DNA of 64,000 bases from contig NZ_MCGQ01000038.1 in NCBI RefSeq assembly GCF_002242805.1, positions 124,001-188,000 on the forward strand, given 5' to 3'. Made by a program: the position numbers and the translations under genes. Source of the stretch: Streptomyces diastatochromogenes (GTDB lineage: Bacteria; Actinomycetota; Actinomycetes; Streptomycetales; Streptomycetaceae). Below are positions 47,636 through 55,114 of this stretch, in pieces. The notes under the pieces were generated by a model, which was not told the origin of the DNA, searched no databases, and worked only from the letters and a program-made list of their open reading frames with translations. Position 1 is the first letter of the stretch, and each line of letters begins with the position of its first letter.

Positions 47636-48625
47636 ATGAACCACTCGGCCCGCGCGTTCTGGCTCCGCTCACCGGGGCACGGAGAGATCCGCGACGTCGC
47701 CCTCGCGGGGCCGGCCGAGGGCGAGGTGCTGGTCCGCACGCTGTACTCCGGGGTCAGCCGCGGCACGGAGACCCTGGTGTTCCGGGGCGGGGTGCCGGAG
47801 TCCCAACACGCCGTGATGCGGGCACCGTTCCAGGAGGGCGACTTCCCCGGGCCGGTGAAGTACGGCTACCTGAACGTCGGCGTCGTCGAGGAGGGGCCGC
47901 GGGAGCTGGTCGGCCGCACGGTGTTCTGCCTGTATCCGCACCAGAGCCGTTACGCCGTTCCGGTGAGCGCCGTGACCGTCGTACCCGAGCGGGTACCCGC
48001 CGAGCGGGCCGTGCTCGCCGGGACCGTGGAGACCGCGGTGAACGCCGTCTGGGACGCGGCGCCGCTGATCGGCGACCGGATCGCGGTGGTCGGCGGCGGC
48101 ATGGTCGGCTGCTCGGTGGCCGCGCTGCTCGCCCGCTTCCCCGGCGTACGGCTGCAGCTGGTCGACGCCGACCCGGCCCGCGCGAAGACCGCCGAGGCCC
48201 TCGGCGTGGACTTCGCCGCACCCGGGGACGCCCTCGGCGACTGCGACCTCGTCGTCCACGCCAGCGCCACCGAACAGGGCCTCACCCGCTCCCTCGAACT
48301 CCTCGCCGCCGAGGGCACGGTCGTCGAACTGAGCTGGTACGGCGACCGGCGCGTCGCCCTGCCGCTCGGCGAGGCCTTCCACTCGCGCCGGCTCACCGTG
48401 CGCAGCAGCCAGGTCGGCACTGTCTCCCCGGCCGCCCGCGCCGGCCGCGGCTACGCCGAACGGATGGCGCTCGCCCTCGACCTGCTCGCCGACCCGGCCC
48501 TGGACGCGCTCATCACCGGCGAAAGCGCCTTCGAGGAGCTGCCGGAGCTGATGCCGAGGCTCGCCGCCGGCGAGATCCCGGCCCTGTGCCACCGCATCAA
48601 CTACACCGGCAGCGGCCTGACCTGA
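47636..48625 (+). CDS. MDR-superfamily (zinc-type alcohol dehydrogenase-like) dehydrogenase without zinc ligands
   Basis: This 329-residue protein has a GroES-like N-terminal domain and an NAD(P)-binding Rossmann domain with VVGGGMVG near residue 150. The catalytic zinc Cys of the family is replaced (YSGVSRGTE). The structural-zinc Cys cluster is also absent. It should oxidise or reduce a hydroxyl/carbonyl group on the cluster's product. ATG 47636 is chosen because AGGAGG is six bases upstream; an ATG six bases earlier abuts the ribosome-binding site. It is the first plus-strand gene of the pterin-type cluster. Confidence 0.88.
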   Translation: MNHSARAFWLRSPGHGEIRDVALAGPAEGEVLVRTLYSGVSRGTETLVFRGGVPESQHAVMRAPFQEGDFPGPVKYGYLNVGVVEEGPRELVGRTVFCLYPHQSRYAVPVSAVTVVPERVPAERAVLAGTVETAVNAVWDAAPLIGDRIAVVGGGMVGCSVAALLARFPGVRLQLVDADPARAKTAEALGVDFAAPGDALGDCDLVVHASATEQGLTRSLELLAAEGTVVELSWYGDRRVALPLGEAFHSRRLTVRSSQVGTVSPAARAGRGYAERMALALDLLADPALDALITGESAFEELPELMPRLAAGEIPALCHRINYTGSGLT

Positions 48626-48738
48626 GAAAAGAGTGAGAGGAGGCTGAACACGGGGAAGCGAAGAGCCGTACTACACGGCATCCCCCCGGCAGGGAACCGC
48701 AGGGGGCACCAGACGCGCCGCACCTGGAGGGTCGTCCG

Positions 48739-49137
48739 TTGTTCAGCATCACCGTCCGCGATCACATCATGATCGCCCACAGCTTCCGCGGCGAGGTGTT
48801 CGGGCCCGCGCAGCGACTGCACGGCGCCACGTTCCTCGTGGACGCGACGTTCCGCCGCGAACAGCTGGACGAGGACAACATCGTCGTCGACATCGGCCTG
48901 GCCACACAGGAACTGGGTGCCATCACCGCCGAGCTGAACTACCGCAACCTCGACGACGAGCCCGAGTTCGCCGGGATCAACACGTCCACGGAGTTCCTGG
49001 CCAAGGTCATCGCCGACCGGCTCGCCGAACGCGTCCACAAGGGCGCCCTGGGCGAGGGCGCGAAGGGCCTGAAGAGCGTTTCGGTCACCCTGCACGAGTC
49101 GCACATCGCCTGGGCGAGCTACGAGCGTGGCGTGTGA
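48739..49137 (+). CDS. 6-pyruvoyl-tetrahydropterin synthase/QueD homologue lacking catalytic and zinc residues
   Basis: This 132-residue T-fold protein starts at a TTG with GGAGGG eight bases upstream. The first zinc His is kept (H14) and one of the HGH pair remains (H28), but the second is Ala (A30). The catalytic Cys position four residues before H28 is Ala (A24). The C-terminal Glu of the pterin anchor is kept in LHESHIAW. The described S. coelicolor SCO6650 protein (from memory) likewise has no zinc and no PTPS activity but keeps a pterin-like pocket. The gene is probably coupled to the glycosyltransferase by a GTGA overlap. Confidence 0.88.
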   Translation: MFSITVRDHIMIAHSFRGEVFGPAQRLHGATFLVDATFRREQLDEDNIVVDIGLATQELGAITAELNYRNLDDEPEFAGINTSTEFLAKVIADRLAERVHKGALGEGAKGLKSVSVTLHESHIAWASYERGV

Positions 49138-50315
49138 CCGAGACGACCGTGGCGAAGGCGCGGCTCGCCTACGTGCCCGCGCAGCCCACCCCTTCCGAGA
49201 AGGCCGGGATCATCCCCATGTCCCTGCGCACCGTGCACTTCGTCATGCCGGGCGGTGTCGACGACCCGGCCGCGCCCAGCGGCGGCAACGCCTACGACCG
49301 CCGGGTCTGCCTGGACCTGCCCGGCTTCGGCTGGCAGGCCGTGCGGCACTCCGTGCCCGGCAGCTGGCCGCGCCCCGGCCGCACCGACCGTGACGTGCTC
49401 GCCCGCATCCTCCGGGACCTGCCGGACGACACCGTCGTCCTCCTCGACGGCCTGGTCGCCTGCGGCGTCCCGGAGGTCGTCGTCCCCGAGGCCGAACGCC
49501 TGCGGCTCGCCGTGCTGGTGCACCTGCCCCTCGGTGACGAGACCGGCCTGGACGCGGCCGTGGCCGCCGACCTCGACGCCCGCGAGCGGACGGTGCTACG
49601 GGCGGTGCCCGCGGTCATCGCCACCAGCGACTGGGCGGTCCGCCGCCTCGTCTCGCACCACGGCCTCGCCCCCGACCGGGTGCACGTCGCCGCCCCCGGC
49701 GCCGACATCGCGCCCCTCGCACCCGGCACCGACGGCGTCTCCCAGCTGGTCTGCGTCGCCGCCGTCACCCCGCGCAAGGGCCAGCACCGGCTGGTGGAGG
49801 CACTGGCCGCGGTGACCGACCTGCCGTGGAACTGCGTCTGCGTCGGCGGGCTCACCCAGGACCCGGAGTACGTCGCCCATCTGCGCGAGCTGATCCGGCG
49901 GCACGGCCTCCAGGACCGGCTGCGGCTCGCCGGACCGCAGGCCGGCGCCGCACTCGACGCCGCCTACGCCACGGCCGACCTGATGGTCCTCACCTCGTAC
50001 GCCGAGACGTACGGCATGGCCATCACCGAGGCCCTCGCCCGCGGCATCCCGGTGCTGGCGACCGACGTCGGCGGTGTCCCCGAGGCGGTCGGCCGCGCCC
50101 CCGACGGCGGCGTCCCCGGCATCCTCGTCCCACCGGAGGACCCCGCCGCACTCGCCGCCGAACTGCGCGGCTGGTTCGGCGAACCCGACGTACGCCGCCG
50201 TCTGAAGGCCGCCGCCCGCAGTCGCCGCGCGGCCCTCGACGGCTGGGCGACCACCGCGCGCAGCCTGGCCGGAGTCCTCGGCCGGCTGCCCGAGGCACCG
50301 AGGAGGGCGGCATGA
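49134..50315 (+). CDS. Glycosyltransferase family 4 (GT-B fold)
   Basis: This 393-residue GT-B enzyme has the retaining GT4 signature in its C-terminal half: a VAAVTPRKGQHRLV strand-loop and the ETYGMAITE (EX7E) motif, followed by GIPVLATDVGG. It should transfer a sugar from a nucleotide donor to a small acceptor. Because it is coupled to a PTPS homologue and followed by a methyltransferase, the acceptor may be a pterin-like or pyrimidine compound; this is inference. The GTG overlaps the preceding stop. Confidence 0.9.
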   Translation: MTETTVAKARLAYVPAQPTPSEKAGIIPMSLRTVHFVMPGGVDDPAAPSGGNAYDRRVCLDLPGFGWQAVRHSVPGSWPRPGRTDRDVLARILRDLPDDTVVLLDGLVACGVPEVVVPEAERLRLAVLVHLPLGDETGLDAAVAADLDARERTVLRAVPAVIATSDWAVRRLVSHHGLAPDRVHVAAPGADIAPLAPGTDGVSQLVCVAAVTPRKGQHRLVEALAAVTDLPWNCVCVGGLTQDPEYVAHLRELIRRHGLQDRLRLAGPQAGAALDAAYATADLMVLTSYAETYGMAITEALARGIPVLATDVGGVPEAVGRAPDGGVPGILVPPEDPAALAAELRGWFGEPDVRRRLKAAARSRRAALDGWATTARSLAGVLGRLPEAPRRAA

Positions 50316-51382
50316 CCGACATCACGACGGTGACCGGGGGGATCCCGGCCCAGCCCGGTCCGAGCGAGGCGGAGTTCGCACGGGGAGAGGGCGCGCAGTC
50401 GACGGGCGCCGGATCCCGGGGCGGTGAGGAGCAGCCGATGGGTGGCGCGCCCCAGGACAGGGAACCCACCGACGTGATCGCCGGTGCCGGCCCCGTCGCC
50501 CGCCCCGGCGAGCGGGCCACCGTACGGCTGCGGGAGGGCGGGGAAGAGGAGCCGCCGCGCTACGCGCCCGAGTGGCTGCAACTGCGCGAAGCGGCCGACG
50601 CGGACGCCCGGGCCCAGGAGCTGCTGGACCCGCTGCGGATCCGGCTGGCCAATCTGCCGGGCCGCACGGGCGGTCTCGTCGTGCACGACCTGGGCTGCGG
50701 AACCGGCTCGATGGGCCGTTGGCTCGCGCCCCGCCTGGACGGCGCCCAGCACTGGATCCTGCACGACCGCGACCCGTACCTGCTGCACTTCGCCGCCGTG
50801 GCCTCCCCGCGCTCCGCCGCCGACGGCAGCCGGGTCTCGGTCGAGACGCGGCGCGGCGACGTCGCCCGGCTCACCCCGGACGCGCTGACCGGGGCCTCCC
50901 TGGTGACGGCCTCGGCCCTGCTGGACGTCCTGACCCGCGAGGAGATCGAGGCCCTGGCCGCCGCCTGCGCGGGAGCGGGCTGCCCGGCCCTGCTCACGCT
51001 GTCCGTCGCCGGACGCGTCGAACTCACCCCGTCCGACCCGCTGGACGCCGAGATCGCCGAGGCGTTCAACGCCCACCAGCGCCGTACCGGCCTGCTCGGT
51101 CCGGACGCGGTCACGGTGGCCTGCGAGGCGTTCGCCGAGCGCGGGGCGACGGTACGGGTGCATTCGAGCCCGTGGCGGCTCGGCCCCGAGGAGGCCGCAC
51201 TGACCGCCCAGTGGCTACGGGGCTGGGTGGGCGCGGCCGTCGAACAGCGGCCCGAACTGCGCGAGCCCGCCGAGCGCTACCTGCGCGAACGCCTGGCCGC
51301 CTGCGAGGCAGGCGAGCTGAGGGTGGTGCTCCACCACAGCGACCTGCTGGCGCTGCCCCGGCCGACGGGACAGGAGTCATGA
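50312..51382 (+). CDS. Class I SAM-dependent methyltransferase
   Basis: This 356-residue protein has a long polar, Gly/Pro/Glu-rich N-terminal region (about 85 residues) and a Rossmann methyltransferase domain with the SAM motif VVHDLGCGTGS at about residues 128-138. It is joined by ATGA overlaps to genes on both sides, with AGGAGGG before its ATG. It probably methylates the cluster's glycosylated product. The disordered N-terminus is unusual for the fold and has no visible motif. Confidence 0.88.
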   Translation: MTDITTVTGGIPAQPGPSEAEFARGEGAQSTGAGSRGGEEQPMGGAPQDREPTDVIAGAGPVARPGERATVRLREGGEEEPPRYAPEWLQLREAADADARAQELLDPLRIRLANLPGRTGGLVVHDLGCGTGSMGRWLAPRLDGAQHWILHDRDPYLLHFAAVASPRSAADGSRVSVETRRGDVARLTPDALTGASLVTASALLDVLTREEIEALAAACAGAGCPALLTLSVAGRVELTPSDPLDAEIAEAFNAHQRRTGLLGPDAVTVACEAFAERGATVRVHSSPWRLGPEEAALTAQWLRGWVGAAVEQRPELREPAERYLRERLAACEAGELRVVLHHSDLLALPRPTGQES

Positions 51383-52776
51383 GCGGGCAGGCGGGCGCGG
51401 TTTCGGCCCCGGACGCCGTAACGGCCCTGCTGGAACCGCCGGTCGGCGAGGAGACGCACGCCTGCGCCGCCGAGCCTGCGGGGCGCATCGCCGCCGGACC
51501 CGCGCGGCGTAATGCCGCCGAGCACGTGGAGCGCGTTGCCGCCGTGCCTGCGGGGCGTGTTGTCGAGCCCGCGGGGCGTAACGCCGCCGTGCCTGCGGGG
51601 CGTAGCGCCGCCGAGCCCGCGCAGCACCTCGCCCTTGAACCCGCGGAGCACATCACCCCCGAACCCGAGCAGCGCACCACCCCCCAGCCCAAGCAGCCCA
51701 CCCCCCGCCGCTTCGGCTCCCGTGCCCTCCGCACCCACATCGGCACGATCGCCGGCGTGGCCATCCTCGGCGCCCTCCTGTGGCGGCTGGGTACCGGTGT
51801 GCTGCTCGACGGGCTGCGGCGGATCGACACGGTGACCCTGCTGGTGGCGTTGGGCATCGGGGTGGTCACCACCGTGTTCAGCGCGTGGCGCTGGCAGTTG
51901 GTGGCCCGGGGGCTGCGCATCCGGCTGCCGCTGGGCCCCGCGGTGGCCGACTACTACCGGGCACTGTTCCTGAACGCGGCCCTGCCCGGCGGGGTCCTGG
52001 GCGATGTGCACCGGGCGGTCCGGCACGGGCAGAGCGCCGGTGACCTGCGGCGCGGGGTGAAGGCGGTCGTTCTGGAGCGGGTCGCCGGGCAGATCGCGCT
52101 GACCGTGTTCGGCGCGGCGGTGCTGCTGACCCTGCCCTCGCCCGTCCGGGACGACGTCCGCACCTTCGCCGCGCCGACGGCCCTCGCCGCGGCGGGCGTG
52201 CTCGCCGTGCTCCTCGCCGTCCGGATGAACCGCGCGGCCGCCCGCCGCGGCGGCGCCCTGCGCCGGGGCCTCGGCGAGGTGCGGGAGGGGCTGCTGTCCC
52301 GTCAGGCCGGGCCCGGTGTCGCCCTGTCCTCGGCGGTCATCCTGGCCGGGCACGTCGCGATGTTCGTCGTGGCGGCCCGGGTCGCCGGCTCCGCCGCCTC
52401 CGTGGCGGTGCTGCTCCCGCTCGCGGTCCTCGCCCTGGTCGCCATGGGCCTGCCGCTGAACGTCGGCGGTTTCGGCCCCCGCGAGGGCGTCACCGCCTGG
52501 GCGTTCGGCGCCGCCGGGCTCGGCGCGAGCAGCGGGGTGACCGTCGCCGTCGTGTACGGCGTGCTCAGCTTCGTGGCGAGCCTGCCCGGCGTCGTCGTCC
52601 TGGTCGCCCGCTGGTACACCGGACTGCGCGGCTACCCGTCCACGGCCCCGGAGCCTTCGGCGGACGTCAGCAGCGCGAAAATCGCGCCGAACGATTCCGT
52701 CAGGCTCGCCAGCAGTTCCTTCCCCTTTTCCGCCGACCCCAGGGAAGGACGGCCGATGACGCCCGATTCGGTATAG
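51379..52776 (+). CDS. Lysylphosphatidylglycerol synthase-type membrane protein (UPF0104/AglD-like)
   Basis: This 465-residue integral membrane protein has a cytosolic, repeat-rich N-terminal region (about residues 1-115) and about seven to eight membrane helices of the LPG_synthase_TM family. That family includes flippase-like proteins often found with glycosyltransferases, and transport or lipid modification of the cluster's product is possible. The last 48 codons (52632-52776) lie antisense to the C-terminus of the creatininase-family gene; the hydrophobic domain ends before that overlap. Confidence 0.88.
   Translation: MSGQAGAVSAPDAVTALLEPPVGEETHACAAEPAGRIAAGPARRNAAEHVERVAAVPAGRVVEPAGRNAAVPAGRSAAEPAQHLALEPAEHITPEPEQRTTPQPKQPTPRRFGSRALRTHIGTIAGVAILGALLWRLGTGVLLDGLRRIDTVTLLVALGIGVVTTVFSAWRWQLVARGLRIRLPLGPAVADYYRALFLNAALPGGVLGDVHRAVRHGQSAGDLRRGVKAVVLERVAGQIALTVFGAAVLLTLPSPVRDDVRTFAAPTALAAAGVLAVLLAVRMNRAAARRGGALRRGLGEVREGLLSRQAGPGVALSSAVILAGHVAMFVVAARVAGSAASVAVLLPLAVLALVAMGLPLNVGGFGPREGVTAWAFGAAGLGASSGVTVAVVYGVLSFVASLPGVVVLVARWYTGLRGYPSTAPEPSADVSSAKIAPNDSVRLASSSFPFSADPREGRPMTPDSV
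51472..51684 (+). repeat. In-frame octapeptide-like repeats in the LPG-synthase-type protein
   Basis: Residues 32-102 comprise nine units of eight (once seven) residues: EPAGRIAA, GPARRNAA, EHVERVAA, VPAGRVV, EPAGRNAA, VPAGRSAA, EPAQHLAL, EPAEHITP, EPEQRTTP. The DNA units are about 24 bp with the core GCGGGGCGT..CGCCGCC. The pattern suggests slippage expansion in a disordered cytosolic linker. Confidence 0.8.
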
Positions 52777-53339
52777 GCGGACATTCCCACGGTGAGCAGA
52801 TGACGACGGTCGTCCGCGGTGAAATCGGCGGACTCGTATCCAGGGCGGACGAATTCGGGATGAGCGTGCAGCAGAATGGAGGTCTCGATTTCCCCTGCGT
52901 GCATGTCGGTGAGCAGCGAGGTGTGCACCCCCGCCGCCTCCCGCGCCGCTTCCCAGTCCTCGGCGGCCGGGAACAGGCCCATCCTCTCCCCGCGCGCGGA
53001 GGCCTCCTGCACGACGTTGCCCAGCACGTAGTTGCCGCCGTGCCCGTTGACCACGACGAGCGCGTCGACACCGGAGCGGCGCAGCGACGCCGCGATGTCC
53101 CGGACCACCGCATGGAGGGTCACGGAGGAGATGCTGACGGTCCCCGGCCAGGCCGCGTGCTCGTGCGAGCAGGAGACCGTCACCGGAGGGAGGAGGTGCA
53201 CCGGGTACGCGGCGGCGATCTCCCGTGCCACGGCACAGGCGACCAGCGTGTCGGTCGCCAGCGGAAGGAACGGGCCATGCTGTTCGAAGCTGCCGACGGG
53301 AAGGACGGCGACCTGAGTTGAAACGCCCGCCCCCCGCAT
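52632..53339 (-). CDS. Creatininase-family amidohydrolase, candidate FAPy deformylase
   Basis: This 235-residue protein has the creatininase metal motifs: E19 and H21 (VGSFEQHG), D30, H100 (VNGHGGN), and H147 and E150 (DMHAGEIE). The family includes creatininase, mycofactocin MftE and archaeal ArfB, which deformylates the formylaminopyrimidine made from GTP. It is divergent from a GTP cyclohydrolase II with the FAPy-producing substitution, so an ArfB-like deformylase role is attractive but inferred. ATG 53339 has GGAGGA seven bases upstream; the longer reading to 53408 has no good ribosome-binding site. It overlaps the convergent membrane gene by 145 bp. Confidence 0.85.
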   Translation of the reverse strand: MRGAGVSTQVAVLPVGSFEQHGPFLPLATDTLVACAVAREIAAAYPVHLLPPVTVSCSHEHAAWPGTVSISSVTLHAVVRDIAASLRRSGVDALVVVNGHGGNYVLGNVVQEASARGERMGLFPAAEDWEAAREAAGVHTSLLTDMHAGEIETSILLHAHPEFVRPGYESADFTADDRRHLLTVGMSAYTESGVIGRPSLGSAEKGKELLASLTESFGAIFALLTSAEGSGAVDG

Positions 53340-53446
53340 CCGTACGTCCTCCGTGGTGTCTGCCGGCACCACCCCGTATGCCGCCGCCCGCGCGCCCGAA
53401 CCACTCATCTTTTCCCGGCCTTTCGTCTCTGCTTAGGAATCAGATC

Positions 53447-54106
53447 ATGACAGAAAACATCGGCATCCTCGGCAAGAAGTCCCCGCGGCGTTCGGGTGCG
53501 GAACGCGTTGTGAATACACCGCTGCCCACCGTGTACGGGAAATTCCAGGCGATCGGCTACCTGGACCACGACCGCGGTGACGAGCAAGTCGCCCTGGTGT
53601 ACGGGGAGATCGGCGCCGAGAACGTTCTGGTCCGGCTGCACTCGGAGTGCCTGACCGGCGACGCGTTCGGCTCCCAGCACTGCGAGTGCGGCGACCAGCT
53701 GGCCGCGGCGCTGCGCGCGGTGGTCGCCGAAGGCAGCGGTGTCGTCGTGTACTTGAGGGGCCACGAGGGCCGTGGCATCGGTCTGCTGGCGAAGCTGCGC
53801 GCGATGGCCCTGCAGGCGGAGGGTCTCGACACGGTCGAGGCGAACCTGGCGCTCGGGCTGCCGGTCGACGCCCGCGACTACGGCGTCGCCGCGCAGATCC
53901 TGCACGACCTCGGGGTGCGTTCGGTGCGGCTGATGTCCAACAACCCGCGCAAGCGGGAGGCGCTGGTGACGCACGGCATCCAGGTCGCCGAACAGGTGCC
54001 GCTGCTGATCGAGCCGTGCGAGAGCAACATCACGTATCTGCGCACGAAGCGGGAGCGTCTGGACCACCACCTGCCCCATCTGGACGCCGTCGCGCACGGC
54101 TCCTGA
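53447..54106 (+). CDS. ribA: GTP cyclohydrolase II homologue with Met at the product-determining position
   Basis: This 219-residue RibA-type protein has the zinc cysteines C68, C79 and C81 (HSECLTGDAFGSQHCECG) and the RGHEGRGIGL catalytic loop. The residue equivalent to Tyr105 of E. coli RibA is Met (M120, codon 53804-53806, in KLRAMALQ). From memory, S. coelicolor SCO6655 has this same Met and makes 2-amino-5-formylamino-6-ribosylaminopyrimidinone 5'-phosphate instead of the riboflavin intermediate. This protein is therefore probably not for riboflavin. The gene is 33 bp before an amino-acid oxidoreductase operon. Confidence 0.92.
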   Translation: MTENIGILGKKSPRRSGAERVVNTPLPTVYGKFQAIGYLDHDRGDEQVALVYGEIGAENVLVRLHSECLTGDAFGSQHCECGDQLAAALRAVVAEGSGVVVYLRGHEGRGIGLLAKLRAMALQAEGLDTVEANLALGLPVDARDYGVAAQILHDLGVRSVRLMSNNPRKREALVTHGIQVAEQVPLLIEPCESNITYLRTKRERLDHHLPHLDAVAHGS

Positions 54107-54139
54107 TTCGGCGGGCGGCCGTCCGGACAGGATCAGGGG

Positions 54140-55114
54140 ATGACCGACGACGACGTCCTCTTCCTCTCCGCCGCCGAGGTGACACGGCTGCTCGGCGCGG
54201 ACGCGGCGATCGCCTCGCAGCGGGCGGCCTTCACCGCGCTCGGCACCGGTGAGGCCGATCTGCCCGGCAAGATCATGGAGCCGAGCCGCTTCGACGACAG
54301 CGTGGTCTTCGCCTACGTCTCCCGGCTGTCCAAGGACACCGGGGCGGTGGCGAAGTTCGGCAGCGTCAACCCGGGCAACGCGGCCGCCGGGCTGCCCACC
54401 GTGCACGCGGTCGTCACCGCGTTCGACCCCGACACCGGGCGGCTCGTCGCCGTCCTGGACGGTACGGCGGTGACCACGCTGCGTACGGCCGCGGGCAGCG
54501 CCGTGGCCGTGGACGCCCTGGCCGTGCCCGGCCGCACCGAGCTGGCGCTGCTCGGCTCCGGCACCCAGGCCCTCGCCCACGCCCACATGATCGCCCGGGT
54601 GCGGGAGGTGACGGCGGTACGGCTGTGGAGCCCGACCCCGAGCCGCCGCACCGCCGCGGCGGACACCCTCGCCGCCGAACTCGGTGTCCCCGCCCGGGCG
54701 GTGGACAGCCCCGAGGAGGCCGTGACCGGCGCCGGCGTCGTCGCCGCCTGCACGCTCAGTACGACGCCCGTGGTGCGCGGCGCCTGGCTGGCCCCGGGCT
54801 GCACGGTGGTCAGCGTCGGCTCCTTCGAGCCCACCCGCCGGGAGGTCGACCCCGACGTCGTACGACGTGCCGCGGCCGTCGTCGTGGACGACGCTGGTAC
54901 TGCGGCCGGGCACGCCGGGCCGGTCGTGGACGCCCTGCGCGACGGGCTGCTCACCCCCGACGCCCTGATCCCGCTGGGCGAGGTGCTCACCGGACGCCGT
55001 GGCGCCCGTACCGCACCGGAGGACATCGTCTACTACAACAGCACCGGACTCGGCATCCAGGACGCCGCGGCGGCCTGGGCCGTGATCCGCGCGGCGAAGG
55101 AGGCGGCCGAGTGA
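54140..55114 (+). CDS. Ornithine cyclodeaminase/mu-crystallin family protein
   Basis: This 324-residue NAD(P)-dependent enzyme has a LLGSGTQALAH Rossmann motif near residue 138 and the family's N-terminal substrate half with FGSVNPGNA. Members include ornithine cyclodeaminase, alanine dehydrogenase and ketimine (piperideine/pyrroline-2-carboxylate) reductases. Ahead of an amine oxidoreductase and two saccharopine-type enzymes, ketimine reduction in lysine/pipecolate metabolism is the most fitting role; the exact substrate is open. It ends in a GTGA overlap with the next gene. Confidence 0.85.
   Translation: MTDDDVLFLSAAEVTRLLGADAAIASQRAAFTALGTGEADLPGKIMEPSRFDDSVVFAYVSRLSKDTGAVAKFGSVNPGNAAAGLPTVHAVVTAFDPDTGRLVAVLDGTAVTTLRTAAGSAVAVDALAVPGRTELALLGSGTQALAHAHMIARVREVTAVRLWSPTPSRRTAAADTLAAELGVPARAVDSPEEAVTGAGVVAACTLSTTPVVRGAWLAPGCTVVSVGSFEPTRREVDPDVVRRAAAVVVDDAGTAAGHAGPVVDALRDGLLTPDALIPLGEVLTGRRGARTAPEDIVYYNSTGLGIQDAAAAWAVIRAAKEAAE

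Noticed and set aside
53225..53446. N-terminal extension of the GCHII gene
   Set aside because: The extension is antisense to the creatininase gene and lacks RibA similarity; ATG 53447 gives the family length.
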